Shown here in pieces: positions 45,270 through 54,157 of a stretch of 64,000 bases of DNA. Source of the stretch: Methanosarcinales archaeon Methan_01. GTDB taxonomy: Archaea > Halobacteriota > Methanosarcinia > Methanotrichales > Methanotrichaceae. A program made the translations under genes and the position numbers. The notes beneath the pieces were generated by a model. The model was given only the letters and a program-made list of their open reading frames with translations. It had not been told where the DNA came from and did not search any database. The stretch lies in the NCBI GenBank assembly GCA_001602645.1, contig LUYE01000003.1:1-64000 (forward strand). The letters are read 5' to 3'. Each line of letters begins with the position of its first letter. The first letter of the stretch is position 1.

Positions 45270-45686
45270 TCAGGCCCCCCCGAAGATGGCGATGGGCGGA
45301 GTATAAACCGATACGCCAGAGAGGGTCCTGTTGCTATCGGAGATCGAGAAGGGGGGGGTGTAAACCGTCGTCCGCGAAAGGGTCCTGTTGCTCATGGATA
45401 TTGAGAAGCTGGGCGTGACAGTTATGGGGGTTGAAGCTCTCAGCTCCATAGGGTCGACGCTTCCCGTGCCGGGGAAAGTCCCGAAGCTTCTGCCCAGGCT
45501 CCTGACATCTACGGCGTCGGTGGTGGCCGTGGGGACCTCTCGGGCATAGGATATGACCACAGGGGTCATGCTGGCCTTGATCTCGGACTTTTTGCCAAGA
45601 GTGCTCAGATCAATAGGAGTTTTAGCAGCTGCGACCATGCCCACCAGGAGCATGGTGACGATCAGCACCGTCAAAATTATTCTCAT
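45270..45686 (-). CDS. Small exported protein with repeated sequon-rich segments
   Basis: The 138-aa protein has a signal peptide (RIILTVLIVTMLLVGMVAAA). Near the end two similar segments follow each other: PSFSISMSNRTLSRTTVYTPP and PFSISDSNRTLSGVSVYTPP, each with an N-glycosylation sequon NRT. It is Ser/Thr-rich and has no Cys. GGGAGGT is placed shortly before the ATG. No family was recognised. It could be a cell-surface or sheath-associated peptide, but that is inference. Confidence 0.7.
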   Translation of the reverse strand: MRIILTVLIVTMLLVGMVAAAKTPIDLSTLGKKSEIKASMTPVVISYAREVPTATTDAVDVRSLGRSFGTFPGTGSVDPMELRASTPITVTPSFSISMSNRTLSRTTVYTPPFSISDSNRTLSGVSVYTPPIAIFGGA

Positions 45687-45969
45687 AGATAACCTAACCT
45701 CCCTATTCCTATGGGCCGGGTCTTTGAATTATTACCATTTATTCCTTTTGATGAGAGGCGGCGGTGGTCGAGCCGATGCCGACCGCCGGACGAAGGGGAT
45801 AGCTCCCACGGTCCTCTGAGGCGGCAGAGAATGCAGATGAAGGGCAAATGGGGCTCGCCGCCCCCGGAGAGATATGGTGCTAGGCCCTCCCGCCCCGCAA
45901 GCCCGGCGCCGCTGGAGGCCTCCTCCTCCCCACCAGCAGAGGCCCTAGGGAGCGGCCCGATGGAGGGCC
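45687..45969 (-). other. 283-bp gap, no gene seen
   Basis: The stretch between two exported-protein genes is GC-rich apart from an AT-rich part near 45720-45740 that may hold the promoter of the 138-aa gene (minus strand, aaatggtaataattcaaag). The 96- and 103-aa ORFs across it have no recognisable domains or signal peptides and are rejected as genes. Confidence 0.3.
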
Positions 45970-46521
45970 TCACCTCTCCCAGCTCCGGGAGGCCTCATCA
46001 TAGCGGGCGACGGCGTCGCTAAGATAAGATCGGATCCTCCGCTCTCCCGTCGATCCGACGGCGCTGTGCCATACGACCTCCGTCCCCCCGCCTGGCCCGG
46101 GCCCCAGGGTCAAAAAGACGGTCAGGGGAACGTAGATGGGATCTGCCCTCGGATCCCCCTGGGGATAGTAGACGAGGAGCCCCCCCCAGCCCTTTTCGTA
46201 TTCGCTCTCTGTCAAGACGTCCTGGTAAGCCACCTCGTCTCCGAGAACTCCTAGGACCCGTATTATCGCCGCCTCTTGCTGGACGCAGGCGGCGCAGTGA
46301 GAGCTGTGGAAGAGGATCATCACCGGCCTCTCCTCCAGGGGATCGAGGGCCCAGGAGGGATGTTCGACAGACGACCCCGCATACGAATGCTGATCGGGGT
46401 AAGTTATCCACCAGTCCTCGGGTCCCGACCCGATGAGATGCTCAAAGACTGCCTCTTCCGCCGCCGCTCCCAGAACGGAGACAGCCAGGAAGAAAACGAG
46501 CGCCAGGCTGAGGGATGACAA
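45970..46521 (-). CDS. Exported thioredoxin-fold protein
   Basis: The 183-aa protein has an N-terminal signal peptide (SLSLALVFFLAVSVLGAAAEE) and a thioredoxin-like strand-helix RPVMILFHSSHCAACVQQEAAIIRVLG with CxxC (CAAC). A later cis-Pro-like segment YVPLTVFLTLGPG and conserved Tyr/Trp residues fit the fold. It probably acts outside the membrane on protein disulfides. Family assignment beyond the thioredoxin superfamily is not possible. Confidence 0.78.
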   Translation of the reverse strand: MSSLSLALVFFLAVSVLGAAAEEAVFEHLIGSGPEDWWITYPDQHSYAGSSVEHPSWALDPLEERPVMILFHSSHCAACVQQEAAIIRVLGVLGDEVAYQDVLTESEYEKGWGGLLVYYPQGDPRADPIYVPLTVFLTLGPGPGGGTEVVWHSAVGSTGERRIRSYLSDAVARYDEASRSWER

Positions 46522-47043
46522 TGCTTACCAGCTCCCACTACCCCCTTATGCCTTCCGGAGATTTATCTTCTTTTCCCCCGCCCTCTCCGTCCCGGCGGAC
46601 CTCGGCCCATCCTCCTGCCGGGGAAAGGAGGGGCCTCGTACCCATCGTCACGCCGGCGTGGTGCCCCTCGATCCTTTGGTGGAGAGGGGAGGAAAACTGG
46701 GGCCTTCCTTCCGGAGCGGCTGGGGAGGGGGCCGCTACAAAGCCGCCCTCTCCTCGGATTTGGTGATTCCCGACCGAATATGTGATAAATATGGAGATCC
46801 AAGGTGGGGACCGTCCATAGGAAGCACCCCTGGGCTTAGGGGATGGGGGCGGGAACGACTGCTGAATGCCAGATCCGCGGCAGAGAGATGGTTGCCGGGG
46901 GTCAGAACCCCATGAGGTCTGGATCGGACGGCGACATTCGCCTCAGAGGCGAGGTGGACTTTCCCTCAAAAGCGGTCGATTCTGCCGCCAAGAGCTTTCG
47001 TAAAACCGATTGAGGATTACAATAGATTGCGGAGAATATTATT
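46522..47043 (+). other. 522-bp gene-free region, possible promoter and structured RNA
   Basis: No convincing protein gene is present in either strand. gtgataaatatgg near 46781 resembles a TATA box. It is followed by about 250 bases with several short stems (GGGG-tcagaa-CCCC near 46897-46912 and CGCCT-ca-GAGGCG near 46939) before the rhodanese-like gene at 47044. Either that gene has a long leader or a non-coding RNA lies here. No SRP or RNase P RNA signature was recognised. Confidence 0.3.
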
Positions 47044-47973
47044 ATGCAGACTGAAGGAAGGCTGTCATCAAAGATCGTAGCAGTTATCGTGGTTGTAGCC
47101 TCCCTGACGGGCGGAGCTTCCGCTGGCTGCAGCGCCTGCGGCGGTGGTTCCACCTGGATGGGAGGGTCGTCTATGGGCATCTCCTGGGCGGAGCAGACTT
47201 TGGAGACTGGGACCACCACCTCGGCGGGATCGAGCTCTTCGGCGGGGACTTCTGCCGCTGCCGATGGGGAAGAGGTTGACGGATCGGCTTCGGCGATCTC
47301 CCCGGAGGCGCTATTCATCGACCAGAACGGCGAGAGGAGGCTGGTCGCCGCCTTCGTCGGGGTCCCCGGGGAAGCCTCCTACATCGAGGGGTCGATCCAC
47401 CTCCCCCTCGACCAGGTCTTCGCCGAGGATGGAGGCATCAAGTCCCCCGCCGAGATCGCAGCCATCTTCGGAGCGGCGGGGATCGCTGAGACCGACCCCC
47501 TCGTCATTTATGGCGACTCCTTCGTCAACGGGTACGACACCTTCGCCTTCTGGGTCATGTCTTACCTCGGCCACGAGGAAGTCCTCCTCCTGGAGGGGAC
47601 GAGGGCCAACCGGGAGGCTGCAGGGCTTGAGTTCGTGTCTGCCCCTGCGGTCAGGGCGGCCGTCGCCTACAATTCCACCCCCAACCTCGGCCTCCTGACG
47701 GTCGAAAGCGAGCTCGCGGATGAGCAGCTGGTGGACCCCAGGACCCCGGCGGAGTTCTCTGCCGGCCACCTGGACGGGGCGATCAACGTCGACAGCACGA
47801 CGGTCATAGGGATCGACGGCCTCGCCAGCGACTCGGCTCTGGCCCAGGCCTTCCGCGGCCTTGAGAAGGACGAGCCCGTCGTAGTCTACTCCAGCCGGGG
47901 AGGCGTAGCCTCGATCGTCTGGTACGCCCTCTTCGACCAGGGGTTTGTGCCAAGCATCATGATCGTGGGCTGA
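47044..47973 (+). CDS. Exported rhodanese-like protein lacking catalytic Cys
   Basis: The 309-aa protein has a signal peptide (IVAVIVVVASLTGGASAGC) with a lipobox-like end, then a Ser/Thr/Gly-rich linker. Two rhodanese domains follow: residues about 90-200 (VAAFVGVPGEASYIEGSIHLPLDQVF, DPLVIYGDSFVNGYDTFAFWVMSYLGHEEVLLLEG) and 215-309 (DEQLVDPRTPAEFSAGHLDGAINVDS, PVVVYSSRGGVASIVWYALFDQGF). The active-site loop that should read C-R-x-G carries SSRGG, and the first domain has GDSF, so neither has the Cys that carries sulfur. It may bind sulfur compounds or serve as a structural or sensory protein. Confidence 0.86.
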   Translation: MQTEGRLSSKIVAVIVVVASLTGGASAGCSACGGGSTWMGGSSMGISWAEQTLETGTTTSAGSSSSAGTSAAADGEEVDGSASAISPEALFIDQNGERRLVAAFVGVPGEASYIEGSIHLPLDQVFAEDGGIKSPAEIAAIFGAAGIAETDPLVIYGDSFVNGYDTFAFWVMSYLGHEEVLLLEGTRANREAAGLEFVSAPAVRAAVAYNSTPNLGLLTVESELADEQLVDPRTPAEFSAGHLDGAINVDSTTVIGIDGLASDSALAQAFRGLEKDEPVVVYSSRGGVASIVWYALFDQGFVPSIMIVG

Positions 47974-48037
47974 AGGAAACGAACAGGGGAGAATCGCGGG
48001 TGGCTACCTCGCCCCCCCACCCCCCCGGGTCCAATCC

Positions 48038-49840
48038 TCAAATCGGCCAGAACCACAGGATCAGGGGGATGGCGGCGAGGGCGGCGACGCAGCTAAGGGG
48101 GAGGCCGAGCCGCCAGTAGTCCCCGAAATGGTAGCCCCCTGGACCCATCACCAGGGTGTTGGACTGATGGCCGATCGGCGTCAGAAAGGCGCACGAAGAA
48201 CCGATGGCTACGGCCATCAGGAAGGGGTCTGGTGAAGATCCCAGGAAGTTTGCAGAATTGAGGGCTATCGGTGACATGATCACTGCCGCAGCGGCGTTGT
48301 TGACGATGTTTGTCAGGATCATCGTCCAGATCAGAAGAGCCGTCAGGATCACCATCGACGAGTAGGAGCTCAAGACCGCGAGCATCGCCGAAGAGATCAG
48401 CTCGGCTCCACCGGTGCTCTCCAAGGCGCCGCCTACCGGGATCAATCCTCCCAGGAGCACTATCACCGGCCAGTCGATGCTATCGTAGGCCTCTCGGAGG
48501 GTGAGAAGGCCGCTCATCACCATGGCGACAGCAGCCGCCACGAAAGCCCCCTGGACGGGGAGAAGGCCTGCTGCCACCGCCAATATCGCCGAGCCGAAGA
48601 TCCCCACGGAGAGGACGATCCTCTTAGGCTGGCCTAGGCGGAGGCCGCGTTCCGCCAGGGGTAGACATCCTATGGTGCTGAGCACCTCGGGGAGGAACTC
48701 TTTCGGCCCCTGGAGGAGGAGGACGTCGCCCGCCTGAAACCGGATCCTGCCCAACCGCTCTTGGAGGCGGGCGCCGTGGCGGGCTACGGCGACCAGGTTA
48801 ACGCCGTATCGCCATCGCATATTGAGGGACCTCGCGGTCCTCCCGATGAGGAGGGAGTCGGTCTTGACCACCGCCTCCGATACCCCCATCTCCTCGGAGC
48901 GGAGGAGATCCTCTCCGAGCTTCTTCCCCACGGCGAGCTCGAAGCCTGTGGCGGCGAGGAAGGTCTTCAGCACCTCGGCGTCGGACTCCACCAAGAGGAT
49001 ATCCCCTGGGAGGAGGGGATGAAATACCGACGGGGATGCGAACCGGGTCTCGCCCCTCAGAAGCCCCAGGACCTGGAACTCGGCTTTGGAGGCCTCCCTC
49101 ACCTCCTGGAGGCTCTTTCCTGCGAGCTTCGATCCCTCGGGAACCAGGACCTCTGTCAAGTAGTTCTCGATCTCGAAGAGGTCCTCCCGCGAAGATGGAG
49201 CCTTACGCCTCGGGGTCAGCTTCCAGCCGATGAGCCATATGAAGAGGAAGCCCGCCACCAGGACCCCCGCCCCCACGGGGGCGAAGTCGAAGATCTTGAA
49301 GGGAGCCCCTAGGTGTTCTTCTCGATAGGCGGAGACGATGATGTTCGGCGGAGTGCCGATGAGGGTCAATAGGCCGCCGAGGAGGGATCCGAAGGCCAGG
49401 GGCATGAGGAGGATCGACGGTGGATTACCGCCCTTGATGGCCATCCTGATGCTGGCGGGCATCAGGAGGGCCATGGCTCCTACGTTGTTCATGAACCCGG
49501 ATAGGACGGCGACGAGGCCGGTGAGGGAGGCGACCTGGCGGGTCGGCGATTCCCCCGCCCGGGAGAGCCAGCCGGCCATGACGTCGACGACCCCCGAGTT
49601 CTGGAGGCCCCGGCTGGCGACGAGGACGGCGGCGACGGTGATGACGGCGGGATGGCCGAAGCCGAGGAAGGCATGATCCCAGGGGACGAGGCCTGCTATC
49701 GTGGCCGCCAGGAGAGCCAGAAGAGAGACGACGTCGTACCGCCAGCGGCCCCAGATGAATAGGACGAGGGTCAGAAGAAGAATTCCAAAGATCGTCGTCT
49801 GATCTATGTTCATTCCGAAAATGAGTGGTAGGCCCGCCAT
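48038..49840 (-). CDS. SLC13/DASS-type transporter with two RCK_C (TrkA-C) domains
   Basis: ATG 49840 is chosen because GAGGGAGTG lies just before it and a TATA-like ctataaat is about 30 bases upstream; the ORF start at 49945 is further out. The protein of about 600 aa has 10-13 helices in two halves. The first half includes GFGHPAVITVAAVLVASRGLQNSG, SGFMNNVGAMALLMP and LIGTPPNIIVSAY. Two cytoplasmic TrkA-C repeats (EVLVPEGSKLAGKSLQEVR, SLLIGRTARSLNMRWRYGVNLVAVARHG) separate it from the second half with ILTNIVNNAAAAVIMSPIA. It probably moves an anion such as sulfate or dicarboxylate with Na+ or H+; the ion is unknown. Confidence 0.92.
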   Translation of the reverse strand: MAGLPLIFGMNIDQTTIFGILLLTLVLFIWGRWRYDVVSLLALLAATIAGLVPWDHAFLGFGHPAVITVAAVLVASRGLQNSGVVDVMAGWLSRAGESPTRQVASLTGLVAVLSGFMNNVGAMALLMPASIRMAIKGGNPPSILLMPLAFGSLLGGLLTLIGTPPNIIVSAYREEHLGAPFKIFDFAPVGAGVLVAGFLFIWLIGWKLTPRRKAPSSREDLFEIENYLTEVLVPEGSKLAGKSLQEVREASKAEFQVLGLLRGETRFASPSVFHPLLPGDILLVESDAEVLKTFLAATGFELAVGKKLGEDLLRSEEMGVSEAVVKTDSLLIGRTARSLNMRWRYGVNLVAVARHGARLQERLGRIRFQAGDVLLLQGPKEFLPEVLSTIGCLPLAERGLRLGQPKRIVLSVGIFGSAILAVAAGLLPVQGAFVAAAVAMVMSGLLTLREAYDSIDWPVIVLLGGLIPVGGALESTGGAELISSAMLAVLSSYSSMVILTALLIWTMILTNIVNNAAAAVIMSPIALNSANFLGSSPDPFLMAVAIGSSCAFLTPIGHQSNTLVMGPGGYHFGDYWRLGLPLSCVAALAAIPLILWFWPI

Positions 49841-49988
49841 CACTCCCTCAATTATGGCAGAATGGAATTTATAGATTTGGCAGGGGGATAATCCCATCGG
49901 GTCGAACTTTGGGTGCCATCCCGGAGTCCAGCGGGATACCTCCAAATCGATCTCAAAGCCGGATCGCCAGAACCGCCCCGGTAGGGAG

Positions 49989-50270
49989 TCATTTCTTATC
50001 TAATATCTTTATCAAGTGGTAGCCGAAATCGGTCTTCACCGGGCCGACGACCTTCCCCTTCTCCCCTGCGAAGGCGGCTTGCTCAAACTCCGGGACCATC
50101 TTCCCCTTCCCGAACCATCCGAGGTCGCCCTTGTTCTTCGAGGAGGGGCAGTCGGAGTACTTCCGGGCCATCTCGGCGAAGCTCTCTCCCCTGCTGATCC
50201 TCTCGAGGACCTCCTTCGCCTTCTTCTCCGTTTTTACAAGAATGTGGGCCGCGTGAACCTGTTTCGTCAT
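49989..50270 (-). CDS. Parvulin-type peptidyl-prolyl isomerase
   Basis: The 93-aa protein is a single PpiC/rotamase domain without a signal peptide: QVHAAHILVKTEKKAKEVLERISRGESFAEMARKYSDCPSSKNKGDLGWFGKGKMVPEFEQAAFAGEKGKVVGPVKTDFGYHLIKILDKK. The catalytic Cys/His positions (HILV, YSDCPS, FGYHLI) are in place. It helps protein folding in the cytoplasm by turning prolyl bonds. It stands alone between the transporter and the sensor protein. Confidence 0.96.
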   Translation of the reverse strand: MTKQVHAAHILVKTEKKAKEVLERISRGESFAEMARKYSDCPSSKNKGDLGWFGKGKMVPEFEQAAFAGEKGKVVGPVKTDFGYHLIKILDKK

Positions 50271-50364
50271 GGATAGGTCGTTGGCGGGGCCGGATAAAAA
50301 GGTTCTCTGAGCCTCTAATCCGGCGGCATCTCTCCGCCCTCCTTCTCCATCGGCGAGGATATCA

Positions 50365-52395
50365 TCATGGACCCGAGATCCGCCCCTCCCCTGGCCTCAT
50401 CTCCTGGATGACCCCCGTCATCCTCACCGGACGACCACTCTCGTCCCATGAGACCACCTTGCCCCGGCCCGAAATCCAGACCCAGAGCCCGTCTTTCGAC
50501 CTCATCCTGTGTTCGGTCTCACAGTAAGGGGTCAGACCCTCCAGGTGATCCATCAGGGACTGCTTTACTCTTGCCCGGTCTTCGGGATGGACGAGACGGT
50601 CCCAGATACCGAGGTGGGTCTTCAGCTCCTCCGCAGAGTACCCCAATATATCTCCCCATTTATCGCTGAAAGCCTCCTCCCCCGTCTCCAGGTTCCAGTC
50701 CCAGATCCCTAGGTTTCCGCCCTCGATGGCCATCTTCAGCCGCTCCTCGCTCTCCTTCAGGGCCATCTCAGCAGCCCTCCGCTCGGTTACGTTCGTGACG
50801 GAGACGATGTACTGCCTGGTTCTGGGGATGATGCTGGCCCGAAAAAGGCCCCGCTTTATGCCGCCCCATCTGTCGATCAGGTCGGCCTCATACTGGGCGG
50901 TGGGGATCTTCAGCCTCCTCTGTCCTTTCCGGAAGAGCTCCCAGAGCCCTTCCCGATCCTCCTCGGCGATGAATTCATCCCACCTCATCTTCCCTTCGAT
51001 CTCCTGGGGAGGGCGTCCAAAGAGGACCTCGGATTCGGAGTTAACCTTCGATACGATGCCGTCCTCCTCCACGATAGCCATCGCCGTGCCGCTGTTCTCG
51101 AAGATGGCGCGATAGTACTCCTCGCTCTTCTGGAGGTTCTCCTCCATCCGCTTCTGTTCGGTGATGTCTACGCTGACGTCCAGGGCGGCCCGCATCTGTC
51201 CTGACTCGTCGAAGAGGGGGTAAGTCGAGAAGATGGCAGGAAACCTCTCGCCGTTCTTTCGTACCAGCGTAGTGAACCCGGAAAGGCCCCGACCCCCTGC
51301 CCTCATCTGCCGGTGGACCTCGGAGAAGAGGGCCACGTCCTCTGGGAGGTGAAGCCTTGAGACCGGCTTTCCCACCATCTCCTGGCGACGGTAGCCGAAG
51401 ATCATCTCAGCCCCGGGGCTGAACTCAAGGACGGTGGGATCTGGGTCGGATCCGTCGGTTATGACGAAGGAGACCTCTGCTGCCTCGAAGATCGCCCGGA
51501 GCTGCTCTTCACTCCGCCTCAGCTCCTCCTGCGCCCGCAGTCGATCGATAGCGTTTCCTGTCATGGCGGCGATCGTCTCCAGGCCGCTCCGTCCCGCAGA
51601 GGGGATCTCGTCGGCGGTGTGGGACCCGACGCTAAAGTAGCCTATTACCTCCCCCTCGTGGTGGATGGGGACGGCGGCCATGGCCCGGAGCCCCTCCCGC
51701 TCTCGAGCCTCTTGAAGGGGCAGATCCTTTTCTTGGTAATTTATGTAGATCGGCCCTTCGGCCCTGGCGATAAGGGAGGTGCTGGGATTCCGTCTCCTCT
51801 TGGATATCGCTGCGACATACTCGGGGGAGAGACCCTCGGAGTGGCGGAGGACGAAGCACCCCGAGGCCCTGTCCAGAAGGTACATCGTCCCGCAGTCAGT
51901 CTCCGATACAGCAATCGCCGCCTCAACACAGCGCTGAAGGGCCGCCGATAGGGAGGTGGCTCCCGATAGTTGGAGGGCCAGGTCCCTCTTAACGAGATCC
52001 TCCCTCCTAGAACGATATCGTTCGGCGGCCTGGCGGATCTGATGGGAGAGCTCCACGAATAGAACCGTCGGTCTTCCGTCCTTCTGGAGGTAGTAGTCGG
52101 CGCCGGAGTTCAGCGCCTCGATCACCACCTCCTCGCGGCTCTTTCCGGTGAAGAGGATGAAGGGGATCTCGAGCTTCCTGCTCCGGACGGCCTTGAGAAA
52201 GGCGATCCCGTCCATATCCGGCATGGCATAATCGGAGATGATTACGTGGTAGGGGCCCCCGTCGCCCTCCAGCCGTTTCAAAGCATCGGCCGCCGACTCC
52301 GTCCCATCTACCTGGATGTCTCCCGCCCTCTCGAGGAAGATGGCGGATAGCTCCAGAATGGTGGGGTCGTCGTCGACCATCAGAATCTGGATCAC
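50365..52395 (-). CDS. REC-GAF-PAS-PAS-PAS signalling protein without a kinase domain
   Basis: The 676-aa protein begins with a response-regulator receiver (ILMVDDDPTILELS, phospho-acceptor Asp near residue 55 in VIISDYAMPDMDG, then TGKS). A GAF domain follows (about 150-285, with CGTMYLLDRASGCFVLRHSEGLS), then three PAS domains (about 295-410, 415-530, 545-665, the last with LGIWDWNLETGEEAFSDKWGDILGYSAEELKTHLG). The protein ends after the last PAC motif (VRMTGVIQEMRPGEG), so there is no HisKA/HATPase output. It is probably an input or relay protein for a separate kinase. No partner is next to it. Confidence 0.9.
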   Translation of the reverse strand: MIQILMVDDDPTILELSAIFLERAGDIQVDGTESAADALKRLEGDGGPYHVIISDYAMPDMDGIAFLKAVRSRKLEIPFILFTGKSREEVVIEALNSGADYYLQKDGRPTVLFVELSHQIRQAAERYRSRREDLVKRDLALQLSGATSLSAALQRCVEAAIAVSETDCGTMYLLDRASGCFVLRHSEGLSPEYVAAISKRRRNPSTSLIARAEGPIYINYQEKDLPLQEAREREGLRAMAAVPIHHEGEVIGYFSVGSHTADEIPSAGRSGLETIAAMTGNAIDRLRAQEELRRSEEQLRAIFEAAEVSFVITDGSDPDPTVLEFSPGAEMIFGYRRQEMVGKPVSRLHLPEDVALFSEVHRQMRAGGRGLSGFTTLVRKNGERFPAIFSTYPLFDESGQMRAALDVSVDITEQKRMEENLQKSEEYYRAIFENSGTAMAIVEEDGIVSKVNSESEVLFGRPPQEIEGKMRWDEFIAEEDREGLWELFRKGQRRLKIPTAQYEADLIDRWGGIKRGLFRASIIPRTRQYIVSVTNVTERRAAEMALKESEERLKMAIEGGNLGIWDWNLETGEEAFSDKWGDILGYSAEELKTHLGIWDRLVHPEDRARVKQSLMDHLEGLTPYCETEHRMRSKDGLWVWISGRGKVVSWDESGRPVRMTGVIQEMRPGEGRISGP

Positions 52396-52677
52396 GATCT
52401 ACCTCCCGGAAGGCCGCATTTCATCTCAGAAGGCCTCCTATCTTCCGCCCCGACGCCTCTGAAATCCCTCGAGGCTCCACCCGGGCGATAACCCTTCTAA
52501 ACCCATCCCTCGAAGGTGATCGCGGCCATCCTCCGGATGGGGGAGGGAGGCCCCCAGGACGGCTCCTCCTCCGGCGGCGAGGTTCGAGCCGCCCCATCGG
52601 GCCCCGCTGAAGGGTCATCGTTCCAAGGCTTGAGGATGAGGAGTAGGCCGGCGCAATATCGGGGGGCACTATCGGGC
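52396..52677 (-). other. 282-bp gap, nothing recognised
   Basis: GC-rich DNA between the sensor gene and the inositol-phosphate synthase gene. The short ORFs here have no domains and carry shadow-like Arg/Pro/Ser composition. No TATA box stands out beyond the AT-poor sequence. Confidence 0.25.
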
Positions 52678-53832
52678 TCAATCGCCCCTATCTTGGACCG
52701 CTGTGGCGACCCTGGACATCAGGGGCGCCTCGGGGGCGAGGTCGCAGACCTCCCCCTTTATGAACCTCTCCAGAAGCTCCCTCGCCACGAAGTCCGGATA
52801 CTGGACCGGAGGATGCTTCATGGTGTACGCCGAGATCTCCAGGAGAGGGCCGCCGATCTTCCTGTCGATGGCCATCTTGCAGACCCTTATGGCATCTATC
52901 GTCGATCCGCCGCTGTTGGGGGAGTCCTCCACCGAGAGCCTCAGCTCCAGGTTTATCGGGACGTCCCCAAAGATCCTACCCTCCATCCGGAGAAAACAGA
53001 TCTTGTTGTCCTTCTGCCAGGGGATGTAGTCGGAGGGGCCTATGTGAATGTCGTCAGCCATCAGGGGTACGTCCAGGACTGACTGGACCGCCTCGGTCTT
53101 GGAGATCCTCTTGGATTTGAGACGGTCCCGACTGAGCATGTTAAGAAAGTCTGTATTTCCTCCGGTGTTCAGCTGGTAGGTCCGGTCGAGCTTGCAACCT
53201 CGGTCGTTGAATAGCTTGGCGAGGGTCCTGTGAACGATGGTGGCTCCAATCTGGCTCTTTACGTCATCCCCGACGATCGGGATCCCCGCGTCCTTGAACT
53301 TCCTCGCCCAAGCCGGGTCGGAGGCTATGAAGACCGGCATGCAGTTGACGTATCCCACCCCGGATTCCAGGGCGGCCTGGGCGTAGAAGCTGCTCGCCTC
53401 CTCGGAGCCGACGGGCATGTAGTTTATCAGGACCTCGGCCCCGCTCTCCTCCAGCTCCCTGGCGACGTCGCAGGGCTCCCGGTCCGAGACGACAAAGGTC
53501 TTGCTCTCATCGTAGGAGGCCATGTGAGGGGCGACGCCGTCCAGGACAGGACCCTTCTTCACCTCCACCCCCATGAAGGGGACGTTGGAGTAGAAGGTCT
53601 TGGTGCAGTTGGGCGGGGAGAAGATCGCCTCGCTGACGTCCTTTCCCACCTTCCTCTCATCGATCTCAAAGGCGGCCACCACCTCAATGTCCCCCGGCCT
53701 GTAGCCGCCGATGGACCGATGCATCAGCCCTATCCAGTTATCTTCGTCGGAATTTTTATAATATTCAATCCCTTGGATGAGAGAGCTGGCGCAATTGCCG
53801 AGACCAGCAATTGCTAATTTTATCTTTCCCAA
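52678..53832 (-). CDS. ino1: Myo-inositol-1-phosphate synthase
   Basis: The 384-aa protein starts at TTG with GGGAGGCG upstream. It has the NAD-binding start LAIAGLGNCASSLIQGIEYYK, the family motifs VNCMPVFIASDPAWARKF, PIVGDDVKSQIGATIVHRTLA, QLNTGGNTDFLNML and SKRISKTEAV. It turns glucose-6-phosphate into inositol-1-phosphate, used for archaetidylinositol lipids and, in some archaea, compatible solutes. A TATA-like gatttatctaa lies in the leader region near 53900-53912. Transcribed alone. Confidence 0.94.
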   Translation of the reverse strand: MGKIKLAIAGLGNCASSLIQGIEYYKNSDEDNWIGLMHRSIGGYRPGDIEVVAAFEIDERKVGKDVSEAIFSPPNCTKTFYSNVPFMGVEVKKGPVLDGVAPHMASYDESKTFVVSDREPCDVARELEESGAEVLINYMPVGSEEASSFYAQAALESGVGYVNCMPVFIASDPAWARKFKDAGIPIVGDDVKSQIGATIVHRTLAKLFNDRGCKLDRTYQLNTGGNTDFLNMLSRDRLKSKRISKTEAVQSVLDVPLMADDIHIGPSDYIPWQKDNKICFLRMEGRIFGDVPINLELRLSVEDSPNSGGSTIDAIRVCKMAIDRKIGGPLLEISAYTMKHPPVQYPDFVARELLERFIKGEVCDLAPEAPLMSRVATAVQDRGD

Positions 53833-54157
53833 TCTCGTCGCCTCCCAAATTGACCTGAAGTAGTAAAGCTCGACGTGCTATCGAGTATGCTACATTTCTA
53901 TTAGATAAATCTATAGGCCATCCTGAGGTCGTAATTTGGGGTCCACGAGGTCGACAGAAGTCAATTTTCGTACTCTTGGTGATCCCCGATCCTCGATGGA
54001 GACGGTGGAGAAAATGCCCCCGATCCGGGGGGGCCGGGAAGGAGGAGGGATGGCATTCTCCGGGTCAACGGCGCTGGAAGGAGTCGAGGGCTCATAAGAC
54101 CTCCGGGGCCCTCAGCTCCGGACCCCTTCAAGGTCCCCTCAGACCCCGAACCCGCAC
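53833..54157 (-). other. 325-bp gap with promoter of ino1 and a hairpin after pheA
   Basis: The right half (near 54007-54060) can fold as gagaaaatgcc/ggcattctc around a GC-rich core (cccc-cgatcc-gggg), placed where pheA transcription would end. The left half holds an AT-rich stretch that includes the likely TATA box of ino1. No protein gene was found. Confidence 0.4.

Noticed and set aside
45683-45973. 96-aa minus ORF between the exported-protein genes
   Set aside because: No signal peptide, no domain, Gly/Arg/Ser-rich shadow composition.
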